Assembly: GCA_900659855.1 (NCBI GenBank)
Contig: CAACVI010000050.1
Span: forward strand, 21,902-85,901
Direction of reading: 5' to 3'
DNA from: Candidatus Desulfarcum epimagneticum
Lineage (GTDB): Bacteria; Desulfobacterota; Desulfobacteria; Desulfobacterales; CR-1
Length of the DNA: 64,000 nt
Positions within the stretch are counted from its first letter, which is position 1, and each line of letters begins with the position of its first letter. Of the stretch, positions 36,654 through 45,497 are shown piece by piece. The position numbers and the translations under genes were made by a program. The notes beneath the pieces were generated by a model that was not told where the DNA came from, searched no databases, and saw nothing but the letters and a program-made list of their open reading frames with translations.

Positions 36654-37127
36654 ATGCCGCAAGTTCTGGAAGGCAAACTGGTCGCAAAGGGGAAGAAGTT
36701 CGCCATCATTGTGAGCCGTTTCAACGATTTTATCACCGAAAAACTGACAGGGGGCGCCGTGGACGCGCTGACGCGCTGTGACGCCGATCCCGACGATATC
36801 AAGATCATCAAGACCCCGGGGGCCTTTGAGATTCCGCTTCTGGCCCAGAAGGTCGCGGAAAAAGGCGGCTTTGACGCCATCATATGCCTGGGCGCGGTGA
36901 TCCGGGGCGCCACTTCCCATTTCGATTACGTGAGCGCCGAGGTGTCCAAGGGCGTCGCGGCGGTGTCCCTGGAAGCCGGGGTCCCCGTGATATTCGGGGT
37001 CATCACCACCGACTCCATTGAGCAGGCCGTGGAAAGGGCCGGGACCAAGTCCGGGAACAAGGGCTGGAGCGCGGCCATCTCGGCGGTGGAAATGGCCAAT
37101 CTCATGGAACTGGTGGACAAGGCGTAA
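36654..37127 (+). CDS. ribH: 6,7-Dimethyl-8-ribityllumazine synthase
   Basis: Penultimate step of riboflavin synthesis, 157 residues; forms capsid-like oligomers in the family. [17 protein letters not shown] and the catalytic His in GATSHFDYV are present. The ATG at 36654 follows GAAGGGGG. It is separated from ribBA by repeat A9 and leads nusB. Confidence 0.95.
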   Translation: MPQVLEGKLVAKGKKFAIIVSRFNDFITEKLTGGAVDALTRCDADPDDIKIIKTPGAFEIPLLAQKVAEKGGFDAIICLGAVIRGATSHFDYVSAEVSKGVAAVSLEAGVPVIFGVITTDSIEQAVERAGTKSGNKGWSAAISAVEMANLMELVDKA

Positions 37128-37137
37128 ATTAAAAAAA

Positions 37138-37569
37138 ATGGGAAACCGTCGCCGATCACGGGAGCTGGCCCTTCAAGCCCTGTTTTATATGGATATCCGT
37201 CACTCCGTGTCTGAAGACACCCTGGCGCTTTTTCGCGCTCATTTTCCGCCCTCCGATGAAATCGAGCCTTTTTTCACAAAGCTGACCACAGGCGTGATGG
37301 AGGAAAATCAGGAGATCGACCAGGCCATCAAGCGCTGTTCCAGCAACTGGAGACTCCGCCGCATGACCTGCGTGGACCGGAACATCATGCGCATCGCCGT
37401 TTATGAGCTTCTGCACTGCGACGACATTCCCCCCAAGGTGTCCATCAACGAAGCCGTGGACATGGGAAAAAAATTCGGCTCCGATGAATCCGGGGCCTTT
37501 ATTAACGGCATCCTGGACGGCGTCCGGCTTGAGGCCGAGGGGAAAGAAAAAGAGAAAAAGGACCCGTGA
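37138..37569 (+). CDS. nusB: Transcription antitermination factor NusB
   Basis: RNA-binding antitermination factor for rRNA operons, 143 residues. RRRSRELALQALFYMDI at the N-terminus and the C-terminal VSINEAVDMGKKFGSDES and FINGILDGV motifs are typical. It ends the fab-rib-nusB block. Starts 10 bases after ribH. Confidence 0.95.
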   Translation: MGNRRRSRELALQALFYMDIRHSVSEDTLALFRAHFPPSDEIEPFFTKLTTGVMEENQEIDQAIKRCSSNWRLRRMTCVDRNIMRIAVYELLHCDDIPPKVSINEAVDMGKKFGSDESGAFINGILDGVRLEAEGKEKEKKDP

Positions 37570-37671
37570 CATAAAGGCGAATGTGTTTCGGGGGGCGGAT
37601 TCCGGTCAGCGCTCAGCCGCGCCCGGTCCGACGCTTATTTTTTAATATGAATCGGGGGGGTGGCGAGATTT

Positions 37672-37872
37672 TCAGGAAACGCCGAGCTGTTTTTTCGCGT
37701 CATTCAGCGAAACCGCAGGCGCGGAGCCTTCGTCTTCTTTGGCCTGACGCAACGCCGCCAAATCCTGGTAATCATCCAAAATTTCTTGCAACTTCAGAAA
37801 TTCTTCGTAAGGCAAAACCACAAAAGCTTTTTGGCCGTCATGTTCTAAAATGTTCGGATGAAGCGGCGCCAT
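37672..37872 (-). CDS. Orphan Phd/YefM-like antitoxin
   Basis: A 66-residue protein resembling small Phd/YefM-type antitoxins: GQKAFVVLPYEEFLKLQEIL followed by an acidic helix and a flexible end. No toxin gene is adjacent on either side. GGGG precedes the start codon. The surrounding 37873-38132 is AT-rich and holds no gene. It may be a solitary antitoxin or transcription factor. Confidence 0.7.
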   Translation of the reverse strand: MAPLHPNILEHDGQKAFVVLPYEEFLKLQEILDDYQDLAALRQAKEDEGSAPAVSLNDAKKQLGVS

Positions 37873-38132
37873 AGCTGTTTTTCCCCACCAGCGGTTAGTT
37901 GGAAGCTGATATTTTATAAAATTAGTTTAATTTTTTTTTATATTTTTTTCAACCGAAAAAAATGAAAAAAACCTTCGTCTTACGAGGAAGAAACGGGGGT
38001 GGATCACGTCCGGCGGTCAATCTCGTCCGGTCATGGCGTTATTTTTAATCATTGCCTTGAATGGATTTGATTGATATCCTCACCACCAAATGAATTCGCG
38101 GATTTTGATCCGTGTTTTGAGGAGAAACGCCT

Positions 38133-39164
38133 ATGAAAAGGATTGCGATGGCATTCGCGGGATCGGTCATGGCCGTTTTTTTACTTCTGGCCGCCCTTTT
38201 TTACCTGTCCACCTATCATCCCGAAGATGTCCAGGAAGAGCCGGTGGTGTGCCCGGCCGGCGCGCCGCTCCTGGAGCCGGGCCAAACCGTGAAGGTTTTG
38301 AGCTGGAATGTCCAGTTCATGGCCGGAAATCAAAACAACCATTTCTTCTTTGACGACGGAAAGGACCCCTGGCCGCCCCGGGAAACCATTGACGCCGTCA
38401 TCCAAAGGGTCGCGGACGTCATCCGCGACGAAAACCCGGACATCCTCCTTCTCCAGGAAGTGGACCACGGCGCCGAACGAACCTTTCACGAGGATCAGCT
38501 CAGGCGCCTGCTGGAAAAGCTGCCCGAAGACTACGCCTGCCACTCCTCGGCCTTTTACTGGAAAGCCGCCTTTGTCCCCCACCCGTCCATCATGGGGTCG
38601 GTGGGCATGAAACTTTCCATTGTGTCCCGATATAAAATCGACAAAACCTTTCGCCACGCCCTTTCCCCCATCCCAACCGATTCCTTCATTCTCCGGCATC
38701 TCAAACCCAAACGGGCGGCCCACGAAGCCCTGATGCCCGTGAGAGGCGGAGCGCCCCTGCATGTGATCAATGTCCATCTGACCGCCTTTGCCAAAGGGAC
38801 CGATGTCCAAAAACGCCAGGCGGCGCAGGTGACAGGAATCCTGGACGCGGTGGGAAAAAGAGGCCGGGCCGGTTTCGCGGCCGGGGATTTCAATCTGACG
38901 CCTCCCCCGGGGTCCGGCATCCAGCCGCTGTTCGACGCCTTTCACGCCGTTCCGTCCCTTGAAGATATCCATTCAAAACAGGGCCGAAAATGCCTCACCC
39001 ACATGGACACCCGTGAAAAGGTCAAAGCACCGGACAAAACCATCGATTACATGTTTTTCACCCGAAATATCCCCGTGGGCCGGACCCATATCCGTCAAAA
39101 AGACGCCCTGGACATTTCAGACCACCTGCCCGTGACGGCGGTTTTCACGGTTCCGGGCGGATAA
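38133..39164 (+). CDS. Endonuclease/exonuclease/phosphatase-family protein, membrane-anchored or exported
   Basis: A 343-residue protein. Residues 5-26 form a signal/anchor helix (MAFAGSVMAVFLLLAALFYL); the EEP fold follows with SWNVQFM, LLQEVDH (metal Glu), FAAGDFNLTP (D-x-N) and DHLPVTAVF (Asp-His). Members cleave phosphodiesters of nucleic acids or lipids; an exported location favours phospholipid or extracellular nucleic-acid substrates (inference). GAGGAG precedes the ATG. Confidence 0.85.
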   Translation: MKRIAMAFAGSVMAVFLLLAALFYLSTYHPEDVQEEPVVCPAGAPLLEPGQTVKVLSWNVQFMAGNQNNHFFFDDGKDPWPPRETIDAVIQRVADVIRDENPDILLLQEVDHGAERTFHEDQLRRLLEKLPEDYACHSSAFYWKAAFVPHPSIMGSVGMKLSIVSRYKIDKTFRHALSPIPTDSFILRHLKPKRAAHEALMPVRGGAPLHVINVHLTAFAKGTDVQKRQAAQVTGILDAVGKRGRAGFAAGDFNLTPPPGSGIQPLFDAFHAVPSLEDIHSKQGRKCLTHMDTREKVKAPDKTIDYMFFTRNIPVGRTHIRQKDALDISDHLPVTAVFTVPGG

Positions 39165-39231
39165 CCCTTGCGCCGGGATATCCGTTCCATTAAAATGAAT
39201 GGGAAATTAAACCCGAAAGGAGGGGCGTCCG

Positions 39232-39528
39232 GCATGGCGTGGATTTCGGCGGTAGGGGCGGTTCGCGAACCGCCCTTGTCTGGCCAACCCCGAACGGGAT
39301 TTTCGGCAAAATGACCATAAACCCCGGGCAGTTGAAATGGAGCCGAATCATATCAATGCGTTTGGTCCGCCGGTAGGGGCGAAAAATTTTTCGCCCCTAC
39401 ATGGCCAAGCCAAAATGTTTTTTTGTTGGGGTTTTGAATATCGGTGGGATAACGCCCATCCATCGGCGAGGCATGGCGTGGATTTTGCCGTAGGGGCGGA
39501 CCCCTGTGTCCGCCCTTGTTCCGTCCGC
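39232..39528. repeat. Family B repeat block (B1)
   Basis: Contains palindromes of the GTAGGGGCG class: ggggcggttcgcgaaccgcc, ggggcgaaaaatttttcgcc and a third with a cggacccctgtgtccg core, joined by conserved linkers (catggcgtggatttcggcgg, tatcggtgggataacgccca). It fills the gap between the EEP and radical SAM genes; no gene is credible here. Confidence 0.9.
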
Positions 39529-39554
39529 CATGCGCAAAAAAAAGGAGCCGGACC

Positions 39555-40511
39555 ATGAAACGCCCGTCCCAATATATCAAAGCCCTTGAAACCGGTCTTT
39601 TGGAAAAACAGGCGGCGAGGGCGTTGGAGATGATGGCAAACTGCCGTCTGTGCCCCCGGAAATGCGGGGTGGATCGAATGGCCGGGGAAACGGGATTTTG
39701 CGGCGCGGGAAATCGCGCGCGGGTGTCGGATTTCGGGCCGCATTTCGGCGAGGAATCGCCCATTTCCGGGACCCGGGGGTCCGGAACCATTTTTTTCGCC
39801 CACTGCGGCCTGGGTTGCGATTTCTGCCAGAATTTCGACATCAGCCACCAGGGCCGGGGGAGGGACGTGTCCGATGATGAGCTGGCGGGCATGATGCTCT
39901 CCCTCCAGGAATCGGGCTGCCACAATATTAATTTTGTGACGCCGTCCCATTGGGTTCCCCATATTCTGTCAGCGCTTTTGCCGGCGGTCGAAGGGGGCCT
40001 TGAAATCCCCCTGGTGTATAACACCTCGGCCTATGATCGGGTCAAAACCCTGCGGCTTTTAGACGGGATCGTGGACATTTACATGCCGGATTTTAAATTC
40101 TGGGATGAAAAAATCGCCGAAGACACGTGCGGCGCCCCGGATTATCCCGAGGCGGCCCGGAGGGCGATTTCGGAGATGGGCCGCCAGGCCGGGGACCTGG
40201 CGCTGGACGGGGAGGGAATCGCTGTGTCCGGTCTTTTGATCCGTCACCTGGTTCTTCCCGGGGGCCTGGCCGGAACCGGGAAGGTCATGGCCTTTATCGC
40301 CCGGGAGATTTCCGCCAACGCCTACGTGAATGTCATGCCCCAGTACCGGCCCATGCGCGAGCGGTCGGGGGACGGGAAGAAAACCGCCCGGGACATGGAA
40401 AGACCCATTTCCGAAAAAGAATATGAAACGGCCCTGAAAGAGGCCCGGGCCGAGGGCCCGCTTCGCCTGGACCCGCCCCGGCGGGTGTGGATGATTCAGG
40501 GTTTCGAATAG
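39555..40511 (+). CDS. PflX-like radical SAM protein (COG1313 type)
   Basis: A 318-residue iron-sulfur enzyme related to pyruvate-formate-lyase activases. The radical SAM cluster motif CGLGCDFC (C-x3-C-x2-C) is near residue 85. An N-terminal Cys cluster NCRLCPRKCGVDR...GFCGAG is typical of the uncharacterised PflX group. Substrate is unknown. The ATG at 39555 is preceded by AAAGGAG; the upstream open sequence is repeat B1. Confidence 0.85.
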   Translation: MKRPSQYIKALETGLLEKQAARALEMMANCRLCPRKCGVDRMAGETGFCGAGNRARVSDFGPHFGEESPISGTRGSGTIFFAHCGLGCDFCQNFDISHQGRGRDVSDDELAGMMLSLQESGCHNINFVTPSHWVPHILSALLPAVEGGLEIPLVYNTSAYDRVKTLRLLDGIVDIYMPDFKFWDEKIAEDTCGAPDYPEAARRAISEMGRQAGDLALDGEGIAVSGLLIRHLVLPGGLAGTGKVMAFIAREISANAYVNVMPQYRPMRERSGDGKKTARDMERPISEKEYETALKEARAEGPLRLDPPRRVWMIQGFE

Positions 40512-40558
40512 TCCGGCGGGGAGGCGCAGGGGGGCCTGACTGTTTCATGACAGGAAAT

Positions 40559-41308
40559 TTAATCGTCTTCGAGCAGCGCGATGAAACGGGATTTGATGAT
40601 TTCAGACAGCCGTTTGCCCATTTCCGGTTTGACATGGGTGGTGGAGCTGAGAACGCCGTTCGTTCCGGTCCAGGATTTCGGGACCGGGTATTTGTAAATG
40701 CCTTCCGGAATGTGTCCCTTATGATCCAGGGCTTTTTCAAACCGGACCTGCTCCGGGGCGTATGCCAGCATCAGGGCGGTCTCCGCCTGGCCCGCGTGCT
40801 CGGCGCTCCACCCGGGGAAAAAGCCGAAAATATCCAGCGCCTCTTTTTCGCTCACCAGGTTCCACCAGCTTGCCGCCACGATTTTTGAAGATTCAAGATA
40901 TTTTTTTTCCCGCGCCCTTTCCAGCGCCTCAAACAAAAACGCCTCATTTTCCCAGTGGGCGTTGACCAGAAGAATTTTTTCGGCCCCGTTTTGAATATAG
41001 CCATGAATCAGTCGCTCATACATGTCAATGAGCGTTTTCCCGGGAAAAAACACCCCCCCGGGGTAGCCGGGCCCCCCGCCGCTGTTCGGGAGACTCCTGC
41101 CGCCGTATTCCATGGCCGGGGCCGTCACGCCGCCGATTTCCGCCGCGACCTCGCGGGCCATGTGTCCGGCCAGAACCGTGTCGGTCCCCAGCGGGAGATG
41201 GGGCCCATGCTGCTCCATAGACCCGAAGGGCAGAATCAGCCATCTGCCGGCCAGCGCCTTTTTGACACCGGGCCAGGCGAGTTCATTGTAAGGGACGCTT
41301 TTTTTCAT
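40559..41308 (-). CDS. Creatininase-family amidohydrolase
   Basis: A 249-residue metallo-amidohydrolase. The metal ligands of characterised creatininase are all matched: E32 and H34 in GSMEQHGPHLPLGTD, D43, then H118 and E120 in NAHWENE. The H-x-E form is the one of true creatininase rather than the NGHGGN form of more distant relatives. EHAGQAETALML follows. It is the last gene of a minus-strand operon with a PotABCD-type importer, an amidase and an M24 protein, so it likely opens a cyclic amide such as creatinine or a hydantoin-like compound (inference). Confidence 0.82.
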   Translation of the reverse strand: MKKSVPYNELAWPGVKKALAGRWLILPFGSMEQHGPHLPLGTDTVLAGHMAREVAAEIGGVTAPAMEYGGRSLPNSGGGPGYPGGVFFPGKTLIDMYERLIHGYIQNGAEKILLVNAHWENEAFLFEALERAREKKYLESSKIVAASWWNLVSEKEALDIFGFFPGWSAEHAGQAETALMLAYAPEQVRFEKALDHKGHIPEGIYKYPVPKSWTGTNGVLSSTTHVKPEMGKRLSEIIKSRFIALLEDD

Positions 41309-41346
41309 GCCGGTCTTCCTTTTAAAGAATTTCAGAATCGCCCTTT

Positions 41347-42138
41347 TTATTTTTTATTTTTTCCCCGCATAAAAAATTGAGCCATGAGGGGAAGGCAGAT
41401 GGTGACCAGGATCATGACCGCCGCCAGGACATTGATTTGGGGATTCAGCTCGGTTTTAATCATGGAAAAAATGCGTATGGGAACGGTGATGGTTCCCGGG
41501 GTGGACAGAAACTGGGACGCCGGAAATTCATCAAAGGAGATGGTGAAAGACAGGAGCATCCCGGCCACAATGGCGGGAAAAATAGCCGGCAGCGTGATGG
41601 ATTTAAAAGTCTGGAAGGCGTTGGCGCCCAGGTTCATGGCGGCCTCTTCGGTGGACCGGTCGAAACCCGCGAGACTGGATGAAACCACGATGATCACGTA
41701 GGGCAGGGAAAAAAGAGTGTGCGCCGCCGCGAGACTGACAAACCCCCGGGGAAAATGGATGGCGTTGAAAAAAGAGAGCATGGCCACCCCCAGCACCACG
41801 CCTGAAATCACCATGGGAGCGAATGTCGCGGCGTTTAAAAGTTTGGCCACGGGGACTTTTGACCGGACAATGGCGAAGGCGGCGAGGGTCCCGATGACGC
41901 CGGCCATGAGCGCGGATGTCACTCCCAGCAAAAGGCTCACGCGCAGGGAGTTTAAAAGATTGTGGTTGGAAATGAACTTGACGTACCATTTGAGGCTGAA
42001 CCCGGGCATGGGGAAGGACACGATCTCATGGGGATGGAATGACATGAGGATGACCACCAGTATGGGGGCGAAAATAAAAATATAGACCGCCACGGTGATC
42101 CATTTTAAAAAAAAATTTTCAGTGAATATCTTTTTCAT
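41347..42138 (-). CDS. ABC transporter permease, PotC-like
   Basis: Inner-membrane permease of 263 residues with six hydrophobic segments and the EAA loop (EEAAMNLGANAFQTFKSITLP) that docks the ATPase. It resembles spermidine/putrescine PotC. It follows the PotB-like gene by 15 bases. Confidence 0.9.
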   Translation of the reverse strand: MKKIFTENFFLKWITVAVYIFIFAPILVVILMSFHPHEIVSFPMPGFSLKWYVKFISNHNLLNSLRVSLLLGVTSALMAGVIGTLAAFAIVRSKVPVAKLLNAATFAPMVISGVVLGVAMLSFFNAIHFPRGFVSLAAAHTLFSLPYVIIVVSSSLAGFDRSTEEAAMNLGANAFQTFKSITLPAIFPAIVAGMLLSFTISFDEFPASQFLSTPGTITVPIRIFSMIKTELNPQINVLAAVMILVTICLPLMAQFFMRGKNKK

Positions 42139-42153
42139 GTGAATCAGGGCCCT

Positions 42154-43062
42154 TTACATATTCATGATTCGCTTCAAACCGATCAGACGGTCATAGATTA
42201 AAACAAAGGTCAGCATGATGATCAGGTATATGATGGACGCGGCCGACCCGAAGGGAAGGTCATACAGGCGCAGGAAGCGCTCGGTGATGACCATGGTGAT
42301 CATCACGTCTTCCGATCCTCCAAGCAGAACGGGAGTGACAAAGGCGCCGATGGTCATGATAAAGGTCAAAAGACACCCCGCCGCCACCCCGGGCATGCTT
42401 AAGGGAAAAGTGATCCGCAGAAACGCCTGGAAGCTGTTTGCCCCGAGATTTTTGGCCGCAGCCGCCAGGTCCGGATCGATGCCGTCGATGGTTAAAAAAA
42501 TGGGGAAGACCATAAAGGGCAGCGCCCAGTGGGTCAGGCCCACCACCACCGAGGCGGTGGTGTAGAGCATGTTCATGGGCTCGGATATGAGTCCCCATTT
42601 CATGAAATACACATTGATGATTCCCTCTCTTCCCAGTATGAGAATCCAGGAATAATTTCGGATCAGCAGGCTGGTCCAGAACGGGACAATCAAAAGGATC
42701 AGAAGCAGGACACGGTTTCGGCTTTTTAAAGTGGCGATGTAATAGGCCGGAACGTAGGCCGTCAAAAGGCAAAACAACGTCACGTTGAACGCGATGACAA
42801 AGGATTGGATGAGAATTTTTCGATAAACGGGCGTGCCCAGAAAATGGATGTAGTTTTTTAAGGAGAAGACATGATGGATGGTCCCGCCGGGATTTCTCTG
42901 GCAGAAGCTGTAATACAGGATCACAAGAATCGGTATGATCAGGAAAAATATCAGCCACAATGAAAGCGGGCCCATTTGGAAGCCGAGCAACTTCCATTTG
43001 TTTTTCCCCGCCGCCGGGGCGGCGGTTTTGGCGGGTTTTTGAAGATGTCTGTCCTTTGGCAT
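42154..43062 (-). CDS. ABC transporter permease, PotB-like
   Basis: Inner-membrane permease of 302 residues with a long charged N-terminus and six helices; the EAA loop is LAAAAKNLGANSFQAFLRIT. It pairs with the PotC-like permease to form the channel of the importer. Confidence 0.9.
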   Translation of the reverse strand: MPKDRHLQKPAKTAAPAAGKNKWKLLGFQMGPLSLWLIFFLIIPILVILYYSFCQRNPGGTIHHVFSLKNYIHFLGTPVYRKILIQSFVIAFNVTLFCLLTAYVPAYYIATLKSRNRVLLLILLIVPFWTSLLIRNYSWILILGREGIINVYFMKWGLISEPMNMLYTTASVVVGLTHWALPFMVFPIFLTIDGIDPDLAAAAKNLGANSFQAFLRITFPLSMPGVAAGCLLTFIMTIGAFVTPVLLGGSEDVMITMVITERFLRLYDLPFGSAASIIYLIIMLTFVLIYDRLIGLKRIMNM

Positions 43063-43081
43063 CAGCGCGGGCGTTCCCTTG

Positions 43082-44158
43082 TTATTTTTTAAAAATCAGG
43101 CAGTTTTTGAAATCAAAGCTCAGAAAAACCGGGTCATTGACACGGAGCGGTTTTTGATCGCCCGTTTTTTCGATGGCCATCATTCGCCGGCTGTTTTCCA
43201 TCATGACGTAATAGTGGACGCTGCCTCCCAGGTAGCTGATATTTTCGATGGAGGCTTTGAGGGTGTTGACGCCCTTTTCCCGGACTTCGGAAGGCCGGAT
43301 TCTGATCCGCTCCGCCCGAATCATGGCTTTGACCCCGTCCCCCGGGCGGATATCCGCCGGGGCCGTTCCCGAGATGGCCAGGCCTCCTTTGATCTTAATG
43401 GTGGCCCGGCCGTTTTGGATGGCGGTGATCTCGCCGTCCAAAAAGTTGGACTGGCCGATAAAATTGGCCACGAAAACCGAGTCCGGGTCTTCATAAATCT
43501 CGAAAGGGGTTCCGACCTGGCGAATCTCCCCATTATCCATCACCGCTATCTTGTCGGACAAAGACAGCGCCTCCTCCTGGTCATGGGTCACAAATATGGA
43601 CGTGATGCCCACTTCCCTCTGGATTTGCCGCAATTCCACACGGAGGTCTTCCCGCAGCTTGGCGTCCAGGTTCGACAAGGGCTCGTCAAAGAGAAGGATT
43701 TTGGGCTGGATGACCAGCGCCCTTCCAAGGGCGATCCGCTGCTGCTGGCCCCCGCTGAGCTGGGACGGCTTCCTTTTTCCCATATCGGGCAGTTGAATCA
43801 GGGCCAACATATCGTTGACGCGGTCCTTGATCTCGCGTTTGGGGATTTTCCTGTATTTCAACCCGAAAGCGATGTTTTCAAACACCGTCATATGGGGAAA
43901 CAGGGCATAGCTTTGGAACACCATGCCCGTGTCCCTGAGATGGGGGGGCGTGTCATTGACCCTTTTTCCCTGGATGAAAATGTCTCCTTCGGTGGGATTG
44001 ATAAACCCGGCGATCATTCGAAGGGTCGTGGTTTTCCCGCATCCGCTGGGTCCCAAAAAAGAGACAAACTCCCCTTTTTTCACATCCAGGGAGAAATGGC
44101 TCACGGCGGTGAACTCCCCGAATTTTTTTGTTATGTTTTTAAGATTAAGATCGTCCAT
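43082..44158 (-). CDS. ABC transporter ATP-binding protein, PotA-like
   Basis: A 358-residue cytosolic ATPase. Walker A GPSGCGKTT, signature LSGGQQQRIALGRAL, Walker B LLFDEPLSNLDAK and a C-terminal TOBE domain are present. The ATG at 44158 begins the family N-terminus (MDDLNLKNITKKFGEF); the ribosome site is unclear. It lies 37 bases after the binding-protein stop. Confidence 0.92.
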   Translation of the reverse strand: MDDLNLKNITKKFGEFTAVSHFSLDVKKGEFVSFLGPSGCGKTTTLRMIAGFINPTEGDIFIQGKRVNDTPPHLRDTGMVFQSYALFPHMTVFENIAFGLKYRKIPKREIKDRVNDMLALIQLPDMGKRKPSQLSGGQQQRIALGRALVIQPKILLFDEPLSNLDAKLREDLRVELRQIQREVGITSIFVTHDQEEALSLSDKIAVMDNGEIRQVGTPFEIYEDPDSVFVANFIGQSNFLDGEITAIQNGRATIKIKGGLAISGTAPADIRPGDGVKAMIRAERIRIRPSEVREKGVNTLKASIENISYLGGSVHYYVMMENSRRMMAIEKTGDQKPLRVNDPVFLSFDFKNCLIFKK

Positions 44159-44195
44159 TTTGGATGAGTTCGCTTCCCTCCCGGCTTTTTTGCTT

Positions 44196-45335
44196 CTATC
44201 CGCCCATGCGTATTTCAGTGAATTTTTCCGTCCATTCGGCATTGTTCGCCTCTTTGTATCCGTAATCCACGAATTTGTATTTTTCCAGCGTTCCCGTGGG
44301 ATCGAAATCCGGCAGATTTCGGATGGAATCGGTCACTTTATAAACGGAGGGGTTGAGGGCGCATGGATACTGGGTCAATTCGGACAGGTGGGCGCCGACC
44401 TCGGGGTCCAGGAGATAATTTAAAAGAACCTCGGCGGTGTACTGCTTTTTCGATCCCTTGGGCACGCACCAGACCTCCACCCAGGTGGAGGCGCCCTCTT
44501 TGGGGATCACATAGTCCACAGGCGTCCCTTTTCCCTTAAGGTTCAGGGTCCTGCCGCTCCAGAATTCCCCGAGATAGATCTCCTTGTTGGTGAAAAGCTG
44601 CTGCATTTCCATGCCGGAACTCCAATATTTCAGCACCAGTTTATGCTGCTGTCTGACGGCGTCCCACAGGGCGGTCCAGTTTTTCACATTGTTGGGGTCT
44701 TCTCCCAGGTAAAGCGCGGTGGTGAACACGCGGTACCAGGCGATTTCATTCATGGCGATTTTCCGGGCGTATTTTTTGTCCCAGCAAACCGCCCAGGAAT
44801 CGGGCGCCGGCGTCACGTTTTGGGTGTTATAGGTCAGCGCGGTGGTTCCGAACACGCTGGGAACCGACCTGGTTTTGCCGTCTTTGGCAAAGTCCGGGTC
44901 ATAAATGGGTTTTTTTAAGGGGGACATGATATTTTTCTGGTTGGGGATATTTTCGAGGTTCAGGTTGTTGAAAAGGCCCTGTTTGACCCCGGGGTAATAC
45001 CCGCTTTCATTGATGGTGACCAGATCATAGTCGCCTTTTCCGCCCACCCGGATTTTGGCCAGTATTTCTTCCTCCCCCCCGTGGCTGCTTTGAATGATCC
45101 TGACGCCGTATTTCTTCTCAAAGGGCTCAAGCACGGCTTTGGTGAGATTCTCCTGCCAGCTCCCGCCGTAAGAGCTGAAACTGAGGGTTTTGGCCAGTCT
45201 GGACCGGTCCACATGTCCTTTTCCCAAGCTGATGGAAGGAAAGCCCAGGCCCATGGCCGACGCGGCGCCCAGGGCGCCCATTCCTTTAAGAAAGGTTCTT
45301 CTGTCAATGGAGATTTTTTTTGATGTCGCGGTCAT
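44196..45335 (-). CDS. Extracellular solute-binding protein, PotD-like, Tat-exported
   Basis: A 379-residue periplasmic binding protein. The N-terminus carries a twin-arginine signal (D-R12-R13-T-F-L-K, then GALGAASAMGLGFPSIS). The mature part resembles spermidine/putrescine- and polyamine-type binding proteins (SSYGGSWQENL, FEKKYGVRI). The ATG at 45335 has GGAGG 5 bases upstream. Ligand is unknown; operon context suggests a cyclic or guanidino nitrogen compound. Confidence 0.88.
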   Translation of the reverse strand: MTATSKKISIDRRTFLKGMGALGAASAMGLGFPSISLGKGHVDRSRLAKTLSFSSYGGSWQENLTKAVLEPFEKKYGVRIIQSSHGGEEEILAKIRVGGKGDYDLVTINESGYYPGVKQGLFNNLNLENIPNQKNIMSPLKKPIYDPDFAKDGKTRSVPSVFGTTALTYNTQNVTPAPDSWAVCWDKKYARKIAMNEIAWYRVFTTALYLGEDPNNVKNWTALWDAVRQQHKLVLKYWSSGMEMQQLFTNKEIYLGEFWSGRTLNLKGKGTPVDYVIPKEGASTWVEVWCVPKGSKKQYTAEVLLNYLLDPEVGAHLSELTQYPCALNPSVYKVTDSIRNLPDFDPTGTLEKYKFVDYGYKEANNAEWTEKFTEIRMGG

Positions 45336-45416
45336 ATTTCCTCCAAAGCTAAGATTTGGGGTTAAAGAAAAATATAATTTCATTAGATGATTATAGTCAT
45401 TTTGTATTAATATTTT

Positions 45417-45447
45417 TTATATAATATATGACATTCATACATGTCAA
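45417..45447 (-). promoter_or_regulatory. Promoter of the Pot-type transporter with overlapping dyad
   Basis: On the minus strand, TTGACA (45447-45442) is followed after 15 bases by TATTATATAA (45426-45417). A perfect dyad TGACAT-N6-ATGTCA occupies 45429-45446, overlapping the -35 and spacer, so repressor binding is plausible. It separates the amidase from the importer genes. Confidence 0.65.
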
Positions 45448-45497
45448 GAAAAATGGCGGGTTCGCATGGGGAAGGGGGATGGGGATTTCAGGGCTTT

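Noticed and set aside
33449..36654. Possible FMN riboswitch for the riboflavin genes.
   Set aside because: No FMN-aptamer-like conserved segments are visible upstream of ribD, ribE, ribBA or ribH, and the genes lie inside a long operon.
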